Source: Alphaproteobacteria bacterium UBA6347 (GTDB taxonomy: Bacteria; Pseudomonadota; Alphaproteobacteria; CAAGCB01; CAG-977). Taken from it: a stretch of DNA of 7,713 nucleotides. Below, one piece after another: positions 4,883 through 7,713 of this stretch (position 1 is its first letter; every line of letters starts with the position of its first letter). Where the stretch lies: positions 197-7,909 of the forward strand of contig DJRZ01000009.1 of NCBI GenBank assembly GCA_002440235.1, given 5' to 3'. A model generated the notes under the pieces. It had not been told where the DNA came from and did not search any database. It saw nothing but the letters and a program-made list of their open reading frames with translations. Made by a program: the position numbers and the translations under genes.

Positions 4883-7516
4883 TTAGCGCGTTTTGCTCTG
4901 CAACATTTTCTGAACGACCGCCTGATTCGACTGCGCCGGTTTTTGCTGATACTGGCGTTTGTTTTCCTCGATCGCGGAACGGCGTTCGTCGTAGTTTTTC
5001 TTGAACTCTTCCGTTTTGCGGACGTCGTGCTGATGATGTTTCTGCGAAAATTTCGCGGAAATGATGTCATAGGCGTACGTCTGGAAATATCCGCTGTTCG
5101 CCATGCTTTCATACAGCGACACGATGCGCTTGGCGTCGCGCTGTTTGGTTTCCGTGCGTCCCGGACGTTTGAATTCCGAAATCTGCGGGTCTTTGACTTT
5201 GGAATTTTCGTTGCCCGCCTGACGATACCCGTTCAAAATGCCGGCGATGTCTTTGAAAACGGGAATTTCCTTGATTTCATTGACCTTGACGTGCATTTTC
5301 GGACGCCAGTTCTTCCACGGGATACGGCTGGCGCCGCCCGTTTCGAACACTTTCAGATCCTTGCCGCCGACAACCGATTCGGAACGCTGGCGCGTGCCGG
5401 GAATGTTGCCCATGTAGTTCGTGCGGAACATGTCCGAGAACGGGAACAGCAACATCGCGGAACGGGACTGCCCCAAATAGTCGGCGACCGCCTGTTCGTA
5501 TTTTTCCGGACAAGAGCGCGTGTCGTGCGCGGGATCGGCGACAATGTGACCGCCGACGCGTTCCCAACTGCCTTTTTCCTGCAAAGCCCAGTTCAAAGCG
5601 CAACGCTGGGTTTCATACTGGCGGAATTCCAGATCGCGCTGACCGTCGCTTTCGTAATAGCCCAGATAGTCTTTCAAATGCACGTCGCGCGCCGTCCATT
5701 GGCTCGCCAAAGACGGGGTGTCGTGCGTGGACGGAGCCGCCGTCGAATACTGCGGGTATTCTTCGGGGTGGCGGAAAGCGTTGTTGTCGCTGCCGTTCTG
5801 ATACCCCCACTGACGTTCAAACGGCATCACGCGGTAAGACAGAATGCCGTGATCCATCAGCTTGTCCTGAAATCCCGGAGGCAACTGCCCCAAATCTTCG
5901 CCGATCAGCATGCATTTGTTGCGATGCGATTCCAAAGCCGCGACAGCCATCAAATCGTCGACGGGATAATAGACGAATGCGCCTTCCTTGGCGGATTTGC
6001 CTTCGGGGATCATGTACAGACGCGCCAGCTGCAAAACATGGTCCAGACGGGTGCAGCCCGCGGTTTTCATGTTGTTGCGCAACATTTCGATAAACGGTTC
6101 GTAAGCCGTGTCTTTCAACGCTTTGGGTTTAAAGCCCATGACGTCCCAGTTCTGCCCGTTCGGGGACAAAACGTCGGCGGGCGCGCCGGCGGACGCCTTC
6201 ATGTACAGATCCTTGCACCCCCAGCCTTCGAAACCGAACGGAGCGGAACCGACGGCGATGTCGGTGTACAGTCCGACTTTCATGCCGCTTTCCTTGCAGA
6301 TTTTCTGCACGTTTTCCATCTGGTTCAGCGTTTCAAACTGCAAATAGGTGTAGAATCCGACGCGGTCTTTGTTGGCTTCGGCGAACGCCTTGACTTCGGG
6401 CGTTTTGGAATCCTGATATTCCTTGGGCCAATCCCGCCAGTCGGTCAGTTTCGGTTCCTGTTTGGCGAAATGTTCGCACAACGTCTGGAACACCGCGAAG
6501 TCCTGCAAACGTTCTCCGCCGTCGCGTTTGAACGATTCGAACTTTTCCTTGCGTTCGGGGGAACCGTTTTTCACGAACTGATCGTAGCATTTTTCCAAAA
6601 CGGGCGTTTTCAGTTCGAACGCCGCCGTGTAGTCGACGTCCTGTTTGTCCTGAGCCTGACGGCGTTTCGCCGTGTATTCGGGCGAATCGTACAGAGCGGT
6701 CGCTTCTTTGCTCTGTTCGAATTCGGGAACGGCGGTCACGTCCAGATAGACGTGGTTGAAATAGGTGCGGCTGGCGGGCGAATACGGGGAAGCTTCCTCC
6801 GCCGCTTCGGGGAACATGGCGTGCAACGGGTTGACGCCCAAGATGCCAGCGCCGCTTTTGCCGACGGTGTCCGCGATTTCCGCCAAATCGGAAAAGTCGC
6901 CGATGCCCTGGTTTTCATCGGAACGCTGTTCGTACAGCTGGACGGGAACGCCCCACGCCTTGCCGCCGTCTTTGATGTCGATCGGGTCGTAGCATTTCGT
7001 CGGCGCGTAGATCATGCGGGTCGACGCCTTGGGCTGCCCCGGAATGTCCATTTCCAGCGTATGATAGCCGATATCGAAATCGGCGGGCATTTTAAAGCCG
7101 CGTTTTTCGTATTTGACGCCGTTGATTTCGCGCACCATCGGCTTGCCTTCGTCGTCGTATTTCAAATAAGTGTCGGCGACCTTGACCGAACCGGCTTGCG
7201 TATTGCCGTTTTCCTCTTTCACGGACCAGTTCAGCTGTTCGTTTTCCTTGCCGGCGGGAACGACGAACTCGACCTCTTTTTCGCGGTCTTTGCGCATGAC
7301 GCAAACGGGATTCAGCGGCGAAGCGTACTGCGCGTCCAAAGCTTTGTTCAGAGTCTGATTGATTTCCGCGGCGTATTCCTGATCGGATTTTTCACCCTGC
7401 GGCTTCAAAACGTCCAAAGCAATCAGCAGCGACTGCTTGTTGTCAATCGTCGCGTAGCTGTCGATGCCAGCCATGACAGCCAAACGATGCAGTTCATACT
7501 CATTTAAAATAGCCAT
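4883..7516 (-). CDS. malQ: 4-alpha-glucanotransferase (amylomaltase), GH77, E. coli MalQ type with extended C-terminus
   Basis: This cytoplasmic enzyme of maltodextrin and glycogen metabolism transfers alpha-1,4-glucan segments between chains and releases glucose. At 877 residues it is well above E. coli MalQ (694). An N-terminal module (about 1-170) resembles the one in E. coli MalQ. The barrel starts at WGVPVQLYEQRSDENQGIGD (188-207), with NPLHAMFP (229-236) and SPYSPASR (243-250). Catalytic residues are the nucleophile Asp492 in TRLDHV, acid/base Glu540 in IGEDLG, and stabiliser Asp599 in STHDTPSL. The 48-residue gap between the first two equals that of E. coli (448 and 496). DIAVG (419-423) is the substrate-loop motif. 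There is an insertion of about 22 residues in the NIPGT...WKNWR region (709-731), and a tail after about 770 that is charged and Gln-rich. The start has AAGAGG six to seven bases upstream. The gene stands alone, convergent to the epimerase gene. Function is firm. The role of the tail is unknown. Confidence 0.94.
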   Translation of the reverse strand: MAILNEYELHRLAVMAGIDSYATIDNKQSLLIALDVLKPQGEKSDQEYAAEINQTLNKALDAQYASPLNPVCVMRKDREKEVEFVVPAGKENEQLNWSVKEENGNTQAGSVKVADTYLKYDDEGKPMVREINGVKYEKRGFKMPADFDIGYHTLEMDIPGQPKASTRMIYAPTKCYDPIDIKDGGKAWGVPVQLYEQRSDENQGIGDFSDLAEIADTVGKSGAGILGVNPLHAMFPEAAEEASPYSPASRTYFNHVYLDVTAVPEFEQSKEATALYDSPEYTAKRRQAQDKQDVDYTAAFELKTPVLEKCYDQFVKNGSPERKEKFESFKRDGGERLQDFAVFQTLCEHFAKQEPKLTDWRDWPKEYQDSKTPEVKAFAEANKDRVGFYTYLQFETLNQMENVQKICKESGMKVGLYTDIAVGSAPFGFEGWGCKDLYMKASAGAPADVLSPNGQNWDVMGFKPKALKDTAYEPFIEMLRNNMKTAGCTRLDHVLQLARLYMIPEGKSAKEGAFVYYPVDDLMAVAALESHRNKCMLIGEDLGQLPPGFQDKLMDHGILSYRVMPFERQWGYQNGSDNNAFRHPEEYPQYSTAAPSTHDTPSLASQWTARDVHLKDYLGYYESDGQRDLEFRQYETQRCALNWALQEKGSWERVGGHIVADPAHDTRSCPEKYEQAVADYLGQSRSAMLLFPFSDMFRTNYMGNIPGTRQRSESVVGGKDLKVFETGGASRIPWKNWRPKMHVKVNEIKEIPVFKDIAGILNGYRQAGNENSKVKDPQISEFKRPGRTETKQRDAKRIVSLYESMANSGYFQTYAYDIISAKFSQKHHQHDVRKTEEFKKNYDERRSAIEENKRQYQQKPAQSNQAVVQKMLQSKTR

Positions 7517-7566
7517 TTGCGACCTCTTTCACGGTTAGAAACGGGTAAAACCATAACTTACTAAGG

Positions 7567-7595
7567 ATAATATGACATTATTTCCGCTTTTGCCA
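7567..7595 (-). promoter_or_regulatory. Possible malQ promoter
   Basis: On the minus strand TATTAT (7567-7572) matches five of six -10 bases. A 17-base spacer separates it from TGGCAA (7590-7595), a poor -35 box. A-tracts lie directly upstream and could act as an UP element. The transcript would start about 45 bases before the malQ ATG. A weak -35 box would fit an activator-dependent promoter, but no activator site is recognisable. Confidence 0.4.
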
Positions 7596-7607
7596 CTTTT
7601 TTTTAGA

Positions 7608-7623
7608 AAAAAATCGATTTTTT
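7608..7623. promoter_or_regulatory. A/T palindrome upstream of the malQ promoter
   Basis: Six A, then TCGA, then six T form a perfect 16-base palindrome, 12 bases upstream of the proposed -35 box. A further run of T residues lies at 7597-7604. It may be a protein-binding site or simply curved A-tract DNA. The remaining bases to 7713 show no gene start that I can support. Confidence 0.3.
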
Positions 7624-7713
7624 CGGAAAACTTTTCAACAGCAGGTCGCGGGGTCGATTGACGCCGAAAAACATCGTTGAAAATCAATATATTAGCAGAA
7701 AATTCTTAGGTTA

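Noticed and set aside
4814..7507. Open frame of 897 codons on the plus strand opposite malQ
   Set aside because: Its product is rich in Phe, Val, Arg and His with no domain, it is codon-aligned with malQ, and it begins inside the epimerase terminator. malQ has all GH77 catalytic motifs.
7590..7600. TGGC as a sigma54 -24 box upstream of malQ
   Set aside because: No TGC -12 element follows at the required spacing.
7658..7713. Rightward promoter starting with TTGACG at the right edge
   Set aside because: At 17 bases the -10 position reads AAATCA, and the TATATT nearby is at about 24 bases spacing. No gene start is visible before the window ends.

Overview
The window is chromosomal DNA of moderate GC content from a Gram-negative bacterium, most likely a proteobacterium. 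Two things suggest this: a membrane-bound phosphoethanolamine-transferase-type enzyme that would act on envelope glycolipids in the periplasm, and a 4-alpha-glucanotransferase with the N-terminal module and motif spacing of Escherichia coli MalQ. Dispersed palindromes at the left edge and a strong avoidance of TTA, CTA and TCA codons add character, but they do not fix the taxon. An alphaproteobacterium is a guess only.

Layout, left to right. Positions 1-212 hold no gene. They hold an array of short palindromic units (one cut by the window edge) in alternating orientation. Positions 213-3759 are a three-gene operon on the minus strand, transcribed right to left: a GT4 glycosyltransferase, a GT32-type (DXD) glycosyltransferase, and a sulfatase-fold phosphoethanolamine transferase. 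Both junctions are 4-base ATGA overlaps. A sigma70-like promoter for this operon lies in the 99-base gap at 3760-3858, next to an AT-rich palindrome. Divergently transcribed from that gap is a short GalE-like NAD-dependent sugar-nucleotide epimerase (3859-4758). It converges on a long malQ gene (4883-7516, minus strand). The 124 bases between these two hold two separate intrinsic terminators. Positions 7517-7713 are the malQ leader and promoter region, with an A/T palindrome.

Taken together, 213-4758 looks like a small surface-glycan locus. The epimerase would supply a nucleotide sugar, the two glycosyltransferases would extend a lipopolysaccharide core or similar glycolipid at the cytoplasmic face, and the last gene product would decorate it with phosphoethanolamine in the periplasm. 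malQ belongs to maltodextrin/glycogen metabolism and is probably an unrelated neighbour.

I see no defence system, mobile element, CRISPR array, tRNA or rRNA. The least ordinary points are an unusual Gln- and charge-rich C-terminal tail and a loop insertion in MalQ, a PEtN transferase without the classical cysteine pairs, and the palindrome array with a covarying base pair.
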